Origin: Phycisphaerales bacterium UBA5793
GTDB lineage: Bacteria; Planctomycetota; Phycisphaerae; Phycisphaerales; UBA5793
Direction: 5' to 3'
Length of the DNA: 64,000 nucleotides
NCBI GenBank assembly: GCA_002418285.1
Contig: DIDT01000057.1
Coordinates: 62,001-126,000 of the forward strand
Shown here: positions 51,268 through 60,652 of the stretch, piece by piece
Layout of the letters: each line of letters starts with the position of its first letter
How positions within the stretch are numbered: position 1 is the stretch's first letter
The notes under the pieces: generated by a model
Database searches by the model: none
What the model was told of the DNA's origin: nothing
The model's input: only the letters and a program-made list of their open reading frames with translations
Translations under genes and position numbers: made by a program

Positions 51268-51435
51268 CTACGCATCCTTGCGCCCAGCGCGCCGTTGCCC
51301 CGCGTCTCCCTTGTCCTTTCGTTCACTCGTCACCGGAACAGGGCGCAAATCCCCCGCGACCCTCGCTTCGCCATTCAGGTTGTTCAATCGCTTGACAATG
51401 TGGCGAAAAGTCTGCTCAAATCGGTGCTGGTCCAT
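51268..51435 (-). CDS. Small basic hypothetical protein
   Basis: 55 residues from ATG 51435, with GGAGG seven bases upstream, one of the best ribosome sites in the window. It opens MDQHRFEQTFRHIVKRLNN, a likely amphipathic helix, and ends in a Lys/Arg-rich tail (RKDKGDAGQRRAGRKDA). No family recognised. It lies in a 457-bp stretch between the receiver fusion and the NPCBM-like gene; I see no other feature there. Confidence 0.5.
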   Translation of the reverse strand: MDQHRFEQTFRHIVKRLNNLNGEARVAGDLRPVPVTSERKDKGDAGQRRAGRKDA

Positions 51436-51637
51436 ATCCGCTCCTCCGCGCAGGATGCTGATGTCCAATCCCAGAGGAGCAATCTGTGGGCCGTTGGGGC
51501 GGCAATCGCGCGCGCCGATAAGCTCGCCGAAATCAGGCGATAGTGTGGAACCTTTTCAGATTTCTCTTGATCGTCCGGGAACTGTGCCGCCGGAGACACC
51601 GGATGTTGCCCACTCGCCTCAGCTGCGTTGCGCCAGG

Positions 51638-52810
51638 TCACTCAAACAGGAGCATCGGACGTTGAAGCACGATGACATCCTGAATCGGCCCGCGCGCGCC
51701 TTCATCGATCTGAATCGTCAACGTCGAGGCGTCATGGAGCGGCACATCGATCTCGCGGCGCGACCGGCCCGTGCCGTCCATTCCTGCTTCGAAAACCGTC
51801 TGGCCATCCACGATTACGGAGAGGTTCAGTTCTGCCCAGTCCGCAGCGAATCGCGGCACAACAGCCGTGGCGACAAAACGTGTCGCACCCTCCGGAAGTG
51901 CGTATCGCGCCTCGATCGGGCCGCGCATCTGCACATCCGACAGACCGACGGGGCGCCCCGCATCCAGCATCTGCGGCGATTCGACAACGCTGATCCACTT
52001 TGATTCATGGCTCACTTGCGGCTCGAAATGGGCTAGTGGGGTGACCCGCTCCGCTGCAAAGTTGATACCTCGCAGCATCTCTGTTTCCACATTGCATTTG
52101 AGCGAATCCACACTCGTCGTGAACTGAAACGACGCCGGCGACCAGCGGCATTCCTTAATGCTCAGCACGCTGCCATCCGCCAACCAAACCACCATCCCGC
52201 TCGGCCGCGCGGGCGGATTAACCAAGGCCAGCGACGCCACCTGCGCGAGAGGCAAGTGAGTCGCCTCCGTCGAACCTGACACCTCAAATTCGACATCATC
52301 TCCGATTGCGACCAGCAGTCCAGAAAGCGCATCGCCGTTTGCCAGCAGTAGCCGGTCCTCCGCAGTCTGGGGATCGATTCCGGGCATCGGCGCGTCGGGT
52401 CGCAACCTTGCCAGGAGCACCTGTTCGAGCGGCGCAGAAAGCACTCCGACACGATCAATCTTCCAGTCCAGGTGCTCAGGCAACGATGCCGGAGCCGGCG
52501 CGCCAACCCAGCGCTGTCCATCCGCCAGTTCAACTACACAATCGCTTGCGACAAACCGGCTCGACTCCTCGTCATCATCAAACGCCGTCAGCACCAGCAG
52601 ATCGCTCATCGGCCGACGATCGATCAATCCAGATCGCAGGCACTCGACCCAGCCATCTTCGATGCCCACCAAGTCCACAGTGTCGGCGCGCAGATCCCGA
52701 TCGATGAGCAGAAACCGCTGATGCTGCTGAGCGTACACGCCTGCAGAGCAGGCCAGTAACGCCGTCACCGCGAGACCGCTATACGTTGATGTGTGCAATG
52801 CCAGTCTCAT
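51638..52810 (-). CDS. Secreted NPCBM-like domain protein
   Basis: 390 residues from ATG 52810, whose ATGA overlaps the stop of the upstream gene. A signal peptide (MRLALHTSTYSGLAVTALLA) is followed by a beta-rich N-terminal half. The C-terminal 140 residues look like an NPCBM/NEW2-type carbohydrate-binding fold: PIEARYALPEGATRFVATAV, LSVIVDGQTVFEAGMDG and PLHDASTLTIQIDEG. Last in the long envelope operon. Function unknown, presumably binding of cell-surface glycans. Confidence 0.82.
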   Translation of the reverse strand: MRLALHTSTYSGLAVTALLACSAGVYAQQHQRFLLIDRDLRADTVDLVGIEDGWVECLRSGLIDRRPMSDLLVLTAFDDDEESSRFVASDCVVELADGQRWVGAPAPASLPEHLDWKIDRVGVLSAPLEQVLLARLRPDAPMPGIDPQTAEDRLLLANGDALSGLLVAIGDDVEFEVSGSTEATHLPLAQVASLALVNPPARPSGMVVWLADGSVLSIKECRWSPASFQFTTSVDSLKCNVETEMLRGINFAAERVTPLAHFEPQVSHESKWISVVESPQMLDAGRPVGLSDVQMRGPIEARYALPEGATRFVATAVVPRFAADWAELNLSVIVDGQTVFEAGMDGTGRSRREIDVPLHDASTLTIQIDEGARGPIQDVIVLQRPMLLFE

Positions 52811-53901
52811 TTCTGGAAGATCGGAAGGTATCGCTTGGGCATTTGCAGAACGATCAGCGCCATCGCGGTCGCATACGGCCCGCCGGCGTTCGGATCGCTC
52901 CACGAGCCACTGCCGCGATCCTGTCGCGAAATGATCTCATCACGTGCTTCGGGCCACCAGCGCTGCCAGTGCTCACCACCACCGAGGTACATCGCTTGCG
53001 CCGTGTAGTAGATGCCATAGAAGTAGTGCGCCTGCTGGCGAGACCGTCCGGGCGGCGCATTTTCATGCAGGTATTCCAGTGCTTTCTCCAGCGCTGCATC
53101 CTCGTAGATACCTGCGTAGTTCAGACTCGCAATGCCTGCGGCGGAGCGGGGCCAGGCTGACGCGCCGGGTACTGACATGTACCGGAATCCGCCATCGGGA
53201 TTCTGGCACAGCCGCACGTACTCCACCGCCTTGTCGATCGTTTCCTTGGGCACCTTGATGCCGGCGTTGCGAGCCGAGCGCAATGCCATGATCTGGCAGA
53301 TGGTCACCGACACATCCGCGTCCTCCGGCAGCGGGTTGTAGCGCCATCCACCCTCGGGGTTCTGGCAGTTGACGATCAATCTCACCGCTTTGACGAGCGC
53401 TTCGCGCAATCGCGAGTCATCTTCCAAGGCGCCCATTCCATAGATTTCACCGAGAAATAGGGTGGCAAAGCCGTGGCCGTACATCGGCCCGTGGGATTCG
53501 CCGCCGACGATCAGGCCCGTTTCGGTGCACTGGCTCAGGACAAACTCGAGCGCCTTCTCCACCTGCTTGCCGTACCTGCCCCGTCCCGGGAGGTGTCCGT
53601 CAGACATGAAAGCGAGCGCGCACAATCCGGTGATGCCGACGTTCTTGCTGAATCGATTGTCCGGCCCGAATGAGCCGTCCGAATTCTGTTGTGTTGCGAG
53701 AAACTCGAGCCCCTTCGCGACCGATTCGTAAAGCCGCTCGTTCATCTCGGGTTCAGTAGTCAACGGGGCATTGGACGCGCCGCTGCCGCCGGCATCTGCC
53801 GGAGGGGCTGATTGATCGACATTCAGTCCCGCGCCGCCCAGCAGCGAGGCCGTCAACAGCACTGCTGCCAGCACGCCACCACTGCTGATCCGCGTCATCA
53901 T
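52807..53901 (-). CDS. Terpene cyclase/prenyltransferase-repeat protein
   Basis: 364 residues from ATG 53901 (ATGA overlap with the previous gene, and GGAGG upstream). A signal peptide or anchor (residues 1-25) precedes alpha-toroid repeats of the squalene-cyclase type: LEFLATQQNSDGSFG, LIVNCQNPEGGWRY, YVRLCQNPDGGFRYM. The catalytic DxDD of cyclases is not seen, and export would be unusual for a cyclase. Related proteins are common in planctomycete envelope operons. Probably a binding or scaffold protein. Confidence 0.88.
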   Translation of the reverse strand: MMTRISSGGVLAAVLLTASLLGGAGLNVDQSAPPADAGGSGASNAPLTTEPEMNERLYESVAKGLEFLATQQNSDGSFGPDNRFSKNVGITGLCALAFMSDGHLPGRGRYGKQVEKALEFVLSQCTETGLIVGGESHGPMYGHGFATLFLGEIYGMGALEDDSRLREALVKAVRLIVNCQNPEGGWRYNPLPEDADVSVTICQIMALRSARNAGIKVPKETIDKAVEYVRLCQNPDGGFRYMSVPGASAWPRSAAGIASLNYAGIYEDAALEKALEYLHENAPPGRSRQQAHYFYGIYYTAQAMYLGGGEHWQRWWPEARDEIISRQDRGSGSWSDPNAGGPYATAMALIVLQMPKRYLPIFQK

Positions 53902-54614
53902 GGCTGCGATTCCTCCGCCAGACGCTCGTAGTAGATCTCGGTAAGGCGTTCGTACAGGCGCGCCACTGCATCGCCACGCCCCTGTCGCAAGAGGTCGCGC
54001 ACACGCGGAGGCAGATTGCCCCATTCGCTTCCCGTCTCGTTGATCGCGCCATCAAGATTGGTTTGCTTCATTCCCGGTCGGTTGTCACCATCGCGGCTCA
54101 CGTTCGTTCCCGGCGCTGATTGCTGCTGATCCTGCTGCTGTTGCTCGGGTGGGCTCTGCTGCTGACTCTGTTGACTGGATGGCTTGTTCTGAGGTTTGGA
54201 TTGCCGCTGCGCCTGCGCTATAAGTGTGTCGAGTTTGAGCATCGCCTCCTCCTGGAAGCGTTGCGTCGCGAGACCCGCGCTGCGCTGATCAAGCAGCAGC
54301 GCTGCCGATTTGCCCATGCTGTTCACCGCTTCGAGGAAGACTGCGGCGATATCCACACCCGCGCCGGCTTCCTCGCCGCCCGTCAATTTCTCGATGATGT
54401 CCGTCGGCTCCTCCTGCGCTGCCTCCCGGTCCTTCGTGAGGCCCAGCAATTCGTCAAGCGAAGGCGGCGCATCGGCTTTGACAGGTGTCGGCTCAGGTGC
54501 GGGCGCCGGCGGAGGCGCGGGCTGCGTACTCTGACCCCTCGTGTCGCACACACCAACCAAGGTAAGTGAAGCAACGAGCGCGGCAAGTTGAAGCCTGGTC
54601 GTATTCTTTTTCAT
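53898..54614 (-). CDS. Secreted Gln/Pro-rich hypothetical protein
   Basis: 238 residues with an N-terminal signal peptide (MKKNTTRLQLAALVASLTLV, then GVC near residue 23, perhaps a lipobox). A Pro-rich spacer, a helical segment at about 80-130, a Gln-rich run near 135-168 and a C-terminal helix with LPPRVRDLLRQGRG, as in planctomycete proteins encoded beside DUF4175. Both ends overlap their neighbours by ATGA. Function unknown. Confidence 0.82.
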   Translation of the reverse strand: MKKNTTRLQLAALVASLTLVGVCDTRGQSTQPAPPPAPAPEPTPVKADAPPSLDELLGLTKDREAAQEEPTDIIEKLTGGEEAGAGVDIAAVFLEAVNSMGKSAALLLDQRSAGLATQRFQEEAMLKLDTLIAQAQRQSKPQNKPSSQQSQQQSPPEQQQQDQQQSAPGTNVSRDGDNRPGMKQTNLDGAINETGSEWGNLPPRVRDLLRQGRGDAVARLYERLTEIYYERLAEESQP

Positions 54615-57600
54615 GGCTGTCCTCCCGGTTCGCCGGGCTGCACGTCCGGTCCGCTCGGCGGAGTGCCGCCGCCTTGTTGCATCATTTCAATGAGCTTCTG
54701 TGCCAGATCAGTCAGCTCCTTCTGGGCCGCACCGAGTTCGTCCAGACGCATCGAGCGAGATGCCTCATCGAGCGTCGTCCCCGATTCATCAAGCAATCGT
54801 GTGGAGCGATAGACGGACTCCTGCAATCCGCGCAGCAATTTCAACTGTGCAATCGGCGGCACCAGCGGCGGGGGCTGGCCGCTTCCGCCATTGCCACCGT
54901 TTCCACCGTTGTCGCCCTCGTCGCTCGGCTGCTCGAATTCCTGATCCGATTGCGAATCCTGCAGCGCGGTTGCCAGCGCAAGGAACCGGTCGGCAATGTC
55001 CTGCTCGCGCATCAACTGAGTCAGCCCAATCTTTGCGCCTCGCAGATCGTCCACAACTTCGCCCGCCAGCGTATCAATCTGCCTGTGGCTCGCCTCAAAA
55101 ACAAACGACTCTGCCAGTTCATCCGTCTTCTTGAGCAGATCCATCGCATCAATGCGAATCTGCGCCTGCTGGTTGCCCAGTTGCCGCGACATCACCCGCT
55201 GCCGCCGATCAAGATTCGCCCCTGAAAGTGGCGCGGTCTCCGCCTTGAGCGCCAGTTGCCGCTCATGCAAGTCGCGATACGCCTGGATGAGTTCCTGTTT
55301 GCGGCGTTGCTGCTCTTGTTGCTGCAATTTTTCCTGCAACTTGGCCGCCAGCTCGCGAGCTTCTTTCAATCGCGCCAGGCTCTCTTCTTCACTTTGCTGT
55401 GCGCTGGTCGCATCGATGGATGCCGCTCGCAGCGCGACGATCGCCGACTCCTGAGCTTTGGCGGCCAATTCGACCAGTCGCGCGATCTCGGCCATGTCGC
55501 GACCCCCCTCAACCGCCAGATCAAGCACGGCGTAGGTATTGGTGCTCAACTGCAGCATCGCGCGGTCAAGCCCGTCGTAGCTTCCCTCAGCGCCGAACAA
55601 TCGACCCAATTGAGTCTCCTGGGCGGCGATCAAGGCGTCAAGTGACTGCAACAAGCTCTCAACCTGCCGCGCCAACCGCTCGGCCTTCGCCCGATCGGTC
55701 TTCTCCAGCTGATCGAGCATGTTCTGCAGGGCCTGTTGCGCCTCCTGCTGCTGCTGGCTGGCGCGTTGGCCCTGGTTCTGCTCCAGTTGTTGCGCCGCGT
55801 CGCTCATTTTCTGCTCAAGTTGAGCTTGCTGCGCCTGTTTCGCCGCCTCGTCCATGGCCTGCGATAGATCGGGGTCGCTCTTGCGCATCTGATCGGCCCG
55901 GTTGCGCAGTTCGTCGACGAGTTCCTGGGCTCGTCGCGCCAGTTCATCCTGCTGACGAGCCAGTTCATTCAGCGCGCGCCGTTCATCTTCGCTCAATTGC
56001 GACGGGTCTTGCCCGCGCGTGCGGTCTGTTGTCTTCCGTGCGGTTTGCTCCAGATTCTTCTGGTCGTTGAGCAACTGCTCGACCTGCCGCCGCATGACCC
56101 ATGAATCCTGCCCGCGGTCGAGCATCTCGATCAGCGCTGCCAATTCGTCCGAGACCTGCTTCTGCGCTCCATCACGCTTGGCTGCCTGGGCCTGCGCCTG
56201 CTGCTCGGTTTCGGGCGGGCTCTGCTGCGCTTCGGCCAGCGCCTCGGATGCCTGATTTGATGATTGTCCCGCCTGCTCGAGCAGGTCCGTCGCCTCAGCC
56301 ATCAGCTCGTCAATATCGCGATCACCCAGTCGGTTGTCGCGCACGCGCTGCTCGATCTGGCTCACCGCCTCGCGCTGCTGCTCGATCTGCTGGCCGATGC
56401 GCGACTGGTCGCGCAAATCACCCGGCCGCGTCTGCCCCTTGGCAAGCCGCTCACGCAGCTCGCGCTGCTCCTGCTCGATGCGAATCGCGCTGTCGCGCAC
56501 CGCCGAAAGGTTCTGGTAGACCTGCTCGACAAACTCAGCGTCCGTGATGATGCGCAGTTTGCGCGGCGATGACTCGGCCGTCTCGTGCGTCGCACCGTCA
56601 AACGCAAACGTATCCGTCGCCGTCGCCACCAGGGTCACCATGTCGCCCGGCTTGACTTCCAGCAGCGAAAGGTCCACCTCCTGGTCTAACTGCTCAACCG
56701 TCGTCGATCCCGCCTGTGTTGCGATCACACGAGGCGCGTCATCATTAATCGTCGCCTGTACCGCCAGCGTATCCACAAGCACATCGTCGCGCGACTCAGC
56801 CTTGAGAGGCACGTAGGCCTGCGGCAAACACGTCCGGTCCGTGGCGGGGTCGATGATCGTCACCGTCGGTGGCGCATCAATCCGGGCCTCGATACGATAC
56901 GCCACATCATCTGCCCCCAGCAGGCCGTACTCATCAACCAGTATCGGCTGCAAGCGCGTTGTCGCGCCCAATGTCCATGTAATCGTCCATGCCGATGCCT
57001 GGCTGTCTTCTCCCACAGCGGCGAGCAACTCGGCATCATCAGCGGCTGGCTGACCATCGACGTCATCTGTGCGCCAATTGAGCAGTGCCTTCCAGTCGTT
57101 GTTGCTGAGATCCGTCGGCAGGGGCTTGTTGAACTCCAGCGCCAACGACGCCTTTGAACCAACCAGCGCCGGCGGCGTCAGCACTGCTCGCTCGTCCGTG
57201 CCCGGCCCCAAGTCGACCGTTGCCTGCTCAATGTTCTTTGCGGCATACGCTGGCGGCTCCACCAGCAGCTCCGCCCGCTCGATGCGCGGCGCCGGCACAA
57301 GCCGAATCGCTTCCATCGGCGTCTCATCATCCATCGTGGAGAACCGCACCTCAATCTGATCCGCGTCCGGCTCGATCAATCGCTCAAACACATCATCCTG
57401 TTGCCGCGTGAGAACGACCTGTTCCCACGCACCGGCTTCACCGTTGCGCACCAGGCGGTAATGCGCCATGACGCGCATGTCGTCGCTCAAGCCGCGCGTT
57501 ACCCGCGCCCGCAGGGGCAGTGCCTTGCCCAGTGGATGCACACTCTTGCCCATCGCCGACTCGACGCCGGTGCGCTTGAGCCATCGCGCTTCGCCGAAGG

Positions 57601-58129
57601 GATTGAACCACCGTTGTGCTGCGATCGACGCTGAACCGGGCATCGTGATGCACAAAACCGCGACCAGCGCTGCCGCAAGTGCGAACACGCCCAAGTCACT
57701 GAAGGTCCGCTTGGGGGCAACGAGTGCGCGCAGGTTCTCGCGCCCGACGCGCTGTTCGGCTTCGGCCACGGCTTGGGCGGCAAGGGCTGACTGCTCCGCC
57801 TCATGGCCGAGAATGAAGTCGACGCCGGATGCGAGGTGGCCACGCAGCGAGGGCACGACCTTCTCGAAGCGCAGCGCCATATCGGTCAGTGTCGGGGCAA
57901 ACCGCACAGCGGGGGTCACATACCGCCACAGCGCAGCCAGAATCGCGACCACGACGATCACGTCCAGACCCAGTCGCGCTGGACCGGGCAGGCGGAAGAT
58001 GTAGTCGATGACCACCAGGGCCAATGCCCCGCCGATGATCCACGCCGCCAATACGGCCACCCGCTGGGCCAGCAGCATCAGCCACGCTCTTCGGCGGATC
58101 GATTCAATCTCCCTGATCACATCGCGCAT
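54611..58129 (-). CDS. DUF4175-like large membrane protein with coiled coils
   Basis: 1,172 residues from ATG 58129 (GGAG nine bases upstream; the open frame extends nine codons further). Three helices at the N-terminus (about 20-55, 58-80 and 140-162) anchor it; the middle (200-510) is made of Ig-like beta domains, and 520-1050 is almost wholly helical, Gln/Glu/Arg-rich and predicted to form coiled coils. The tail is Gly/Pro-rich. Related to DUF4175. Probably spans or bridges the envelope. It is separated from the upstream VWA gene by 225 bp, where a further promoter could lie. Confidence 0.88.
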   Translation of the reverse strand: MRDVIREIESIRRRAWLMLLAQRVAVLAAWIIGGALALVVIDYIFRLPGPARLGLDVIVVVAILAALWRYVTPAVRFAPTLTDMALRFEKVVPSLRGHLASGVDFILGHEAEQSALAAQAVAEAEQRVGRENLRALVAPKRTFSDLGVFALAAALVAVLCITMPGSASIAAQRWFNPFGEARWLKRTGVESAMGKSVHPLGKALPLRARVTRGLSDDMRVMAHYRLVRNGEAGAWEQVVLTRQQDDVFERLIEPDADQIEVRFSTMDDETPMEAIRLVPAPRIERAELLVEPPAYAAKNIEQATVDLGPGTDERAVLTPPALVGSKASLALEFNKPLPTDLSNNDWKALLNWRTDDVDGQPAADDAELLAAVGEDSQASAWTITWTLGATTRLQPILVDEYGLLGADDVAYRIEARIDAPPTVTIIDPATDRTCLPQAYVPLKAESRDDVLVDTLAVQATINDDAPRVIATQAGSTTVEQLDQEVDLSLLEVKPGDMVTLVATATDTFAFDGATHETAESSPRKLRIITDAEFVEQVYQNLSAVRDSAIRIEQEQRELRERLAKGQTRPGDLRDQSRIGQQIEQQREAVSQIEQRVRDNRLGDRDIDELMAEATDLLEQAGQSSNQASEALAEAQQSPPETEQQAQAQAAKRDGAQKQVSDELAALIEMLDRGQDSWVMRRQVEQLLNDQKNLEQTARKTTDRTRGQDPSQLSEDERRALNELARQQDELARRAQELVDELRNRADQMRKSDPDLSQAMDEAAKQAQQAQLEQKMSDAAQQLEQNQGQRASQQQQEAQQALQNMLDQLEKTDRAKAERLARQVESLLQSLDALIAAQETQLGRLFGAEGSYDGLDRAMLQLSTNTYAVLDLAVEGGRDMAEIARLVELAAKAQESAIVALRAASIDATSAQQSEEESLARLKEARELAAKLQEKLQQQEQQRRKQELIQAYRDLHERQLALKAETAPLSGANLDRRQRVMSRQLGNQQAQIRIDAMDLLKKTDELAESFVFEASHRQIDTLAGEVVDDLRGAKIGLTQLMREQDIADRFLALATALQDSQSDQEFEQPSDEGDNGGNGGNGGSGQPPPLVPPIAQLKLLRGLQESVYRSTRLLDESGTTLDEASRSMRLDELGAAQKELTDLAQKLIEMMQQGGGTPPSGPDVQPGEPGGQP

Positions 58130-58354
58130 CGCAAGCGGCTCCCGCAGTCCGAACAATGGTACGGCCGGGAGGGCGGGCCCGGTTCCGTCCCACTCCTATA
58201 ACATCGGCCGGACGCCTCGTTGCGTTCCCAAATGTCGAGATTCCCGGGCAAGAACACCCACAAAAGACGCTGCCAACGCTACGGCCCGCCCGAATTTCGC
58301 GGGTAGCGCACGGAAAGCGCCATCCATGTCTGATTACCCACCACGTGGGATCGC

Positions 58355-60652
58355 TCAATTCAACCGAATCAGCTTCCGCCCCACCCACTCGAACGTGAGC
58401 AGCAGGATCACGAGGATCAGGCACAAAGGCGTGTCCCACAGCGGCTCGACGAGGTCCATCGGGGTGATGATCGAACGGTCAGGCAGGTTTCTGAGCGCGC
58501 TGAGGTCATTGGCCGCCAGCACCTGGCCGCCGGTATCTTCCGCGAGGCGAGCGAGGAGGCCGTGGTCTGCGGCGGGGTCACGCATCTCGTCATCGGGCCG
58601 CGTCACTTCTACGACTTGTCCAAGATCAAATCGGACCAGCGCCGGATCGACCATACGCACCTGCAGCGACCCCGCGCGGTCCGGCACATACGCCGCCTCG
58701 TAGCGCGTCATCGTCTCGTCGATCGCAGTCAGCGAGAGAGAGACAACCGAGCCGTCGGACGTATCAACCAGTTCGATGGGAATCTCTGAGACGGATCGCT
58801 GCGCGAGCTGCGCATCAAGCAGGCGAAGTTGAATCACAATCGGCTGGCCGACCTCAGCGCGACGGGGGTTGACAGTCAGCACGGCCGGTTGACCCGAAAG
58901 CGTCAGACGGTCGCGGCCGAGCATGCGGATCAGCTGATTCCAGAACTGCTCGGGCAGCGTATCACCAAGGCCATAGCGCCAGCGCCACGTCTCGTCCGTT
59001 GCCACGAAGGCGCTCTGCCCGGCCCCGAAACGCATGAAAGTCACCAGCGGCAGCGGCTGACCCTCGTCCAGTGGCGCCGTCGTCTCCGCGAGCACCTCGA
59101 CGGCCGGCTTGAGTGAACGGTGTTCGAGCCGCAGCGCCCACTGCAGCGCTGCCCAAGGCTGGGCGGGGTCATCGAGAATGTCCCACGCATGGCGCTCACC
59201 AAGCATGAGCTGGAGCACGCTCAGGCGGTGCGCAACGTCTGTTGGCTTCATGCGAACCGGCTCATCAATCAGCGGCAGATTCAGGTTACCGCGCATCGGC
59301 AGCAATGCCGCCAGCGGGCTGTTCGCGTACGCCGATGGATTGGCCCGCGGCCCGGCGATGAAGAGCAGCCCCGCTCCGCGCTCCGCCACCTGGCTGCGAA
59401 TCATCTCCTGCTGCGGGGCCGAGAAAAACTCGGCGTGTACATCACCCAGCACGATCACGTCGTACGGCTCCCACTCCTCAGGCGAATTGGGCAGCCGGGC
59501 AATCGGCGTGTTGCCCTCCTGGGCAAAATCACGATCGGCCGAAAGCAGCATGATGCTCGAGTCGATCGTGTGCTCGCGCACGATCAGATCCTTGATCCAG
59601 CGATACTCCCAGCGGGGCCGAGCCTCGACATAGAGCACTTTGAGCGGGCGATCGACGAGTTCGATGTCAAAGTCGCGCTGGTTGTTGTCGGTGATGAGAT
59701 CGACGCCTTCGCTCTCGATCACGACGCGCCATGTCGAGACGCCCGGCAGGTTCGGTCGCGCCAACAGTGTGAGGTGATCGCGCTCGTCGCCGGGTTCGAG
59801 GCGCTCGCGATCGAACACTTCGCCGGTGAGTGCGTCGACGAGTTTCACTTCTGCGCCGTCTGTGTCCGCGGCCGAGCCGAGGCGATCAATGGTCACGTCG
59901 ATAGGCACAATGTCATGCGCAAAGGCCCTGGTCGGCGACTCAACGCGCCCGACCGCGAGATCACCCACCGCTTCCCCCGAACCCAGCGGTACAACCATCA
60001 GCGGAACTGCGTCCGCCTCGAGTTGGCGCAGAATCGCACGCGTCGGCGGCTGGGGTGTGCGCCCGTCGGTAAAGAGCACGACAGAATTAATTGGTCGCGC
60101 TGAAAGTCGTCGCAGCGCTTGGTCGAGCGAAGCCGCCAGCAGCGTGCGCCGCCCCTCAGGCGCACTCAGGTCAGGTTCTCCCGTTGTGTCATCCACCGGC
60201 AAGTCGTACGCGCCTTCATCAAAGCCCAACCAGAGCGTCTCGTGCTTGGATGCCACATCATCAAAGACCGGTTGTGAGTCGGCGACTGCACTGCGCAATT
60301 GCTCATCGCGCGTCTCGCGGTTGGGCAGGTCGCCGATCGTCATCGATGTCGATCGATCGAGCAGGTAAACGACCCAGTCACGTTCCACCAGGTCGCGCGG
60401 CACGATGATTGCCGGCCCCGCAATGAGCACCACCAGCACCAGCAACAACACCGCGCGCGACACCGCCAGCACGCCGCGTCCGCGCCGATTGCCAATGAGT
60501 CCGCTGTAACTCCACACCGCGAGCAATCCAAGCACGATGATCGCCAGCGCCCACGCCCAACCCGGCAATGGCCGCTGCCAGCCGAGATGCATCGTTTCTG
60601 CATCTGCGGGCAGTCGATCGAGATTAAGCAGCCAGTGCCACAGGGCGTTCAT
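58355..60652 (-). CDS. VWA-domain membrane protein of the Bat-like operon
   Basis: 765 residues: two N-terminal helices (about 35-52 and 65-85), a von Willebrand A-like domain with an intact MIDAS (DRSTSM, about residue 99), a glutamine-amidotransferase-like module (VLYVEARPRWEYRWIKDLIV, then ERGAGLLFIAG), a beta domain, and a C-terminal helix at about 740-760 (PLCLILVILLLTFEWVG). This is the usual layout of planctomycete VWA proteins beside DUF58. Its ATG overlaps the BatA-like stop. It may bind a metal-dependent protein ligand. Confidence 0.88.
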   Translation of the reverse strand: MNALWHWLLNLDRLPADAETMHLGWQRPLPGWAWALAIIVLGLLAVWSYSGLIGNRRGRGVLAVSRAVLLLVLVVLIAGPAIIVPRDLVERDWVVYLLDRSTSMTIGDLPNRETRDEQLRSAVADSQPVFDDVASKHETLWLGFDEGAYDLPVDDTTGEPDLSAPEGRRTLLAASLDQALRRLSARPINSVVLFTDGRTPQPPTRAILRQLEADAVPLMVVPLGSGEAVGDLAVGRVESPTRAFAHDIVPIDVTIDRLGSAADTDGAEVKLVDALTGEVFDRERLEPGDERDHLTLLARPNLPGVSTWRVVIESEGVDLITDNNQRDFDIELVDRPLKVLYVEARPRWEYRWIKDLIVREHTIDSSIMLLSADRDFAQEGNTPIARLPNSPEEWEPYDVIVLGDVHAEFFSAPQQEMIRSQVAERGAGLLFIAGPRANPSAYANSPLAALLPMRGNLNLPLIDEPVRMKPTDVAHRLSVLQLMLGERHAWDILDDPAQPWAALQWALRLEHRSLKPAVEVLAETTAPLDEGQPLPLVTFMRFGAGQSAFVATDETWRWRYGLGDTLPEQFWNQLIRMLGRDRLTLSGQPAVLTVNPRRAEVGQPIVIQLRLLDAQLAQRSVSEIPIELVDTSDGSVVSLSLTAIDETMTRYEAAYVPDRAGSLQVRMVDPALVRFDLGQVVEVTRPDDEMRDPAADHGLLARLAEDTGGQVLAANDLSALRNLPDRSIITPMDLVEPLWDTPLCLILVILLLTFEWVGRKLIRLN

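Noticed and set aside
51384..51641. 85-codon minus-strand frame beside the small basic protein
   Set aside because: It overlaps the better-supported 51268-51435 frame, has no ribosome site and shows no protein-like pattern.
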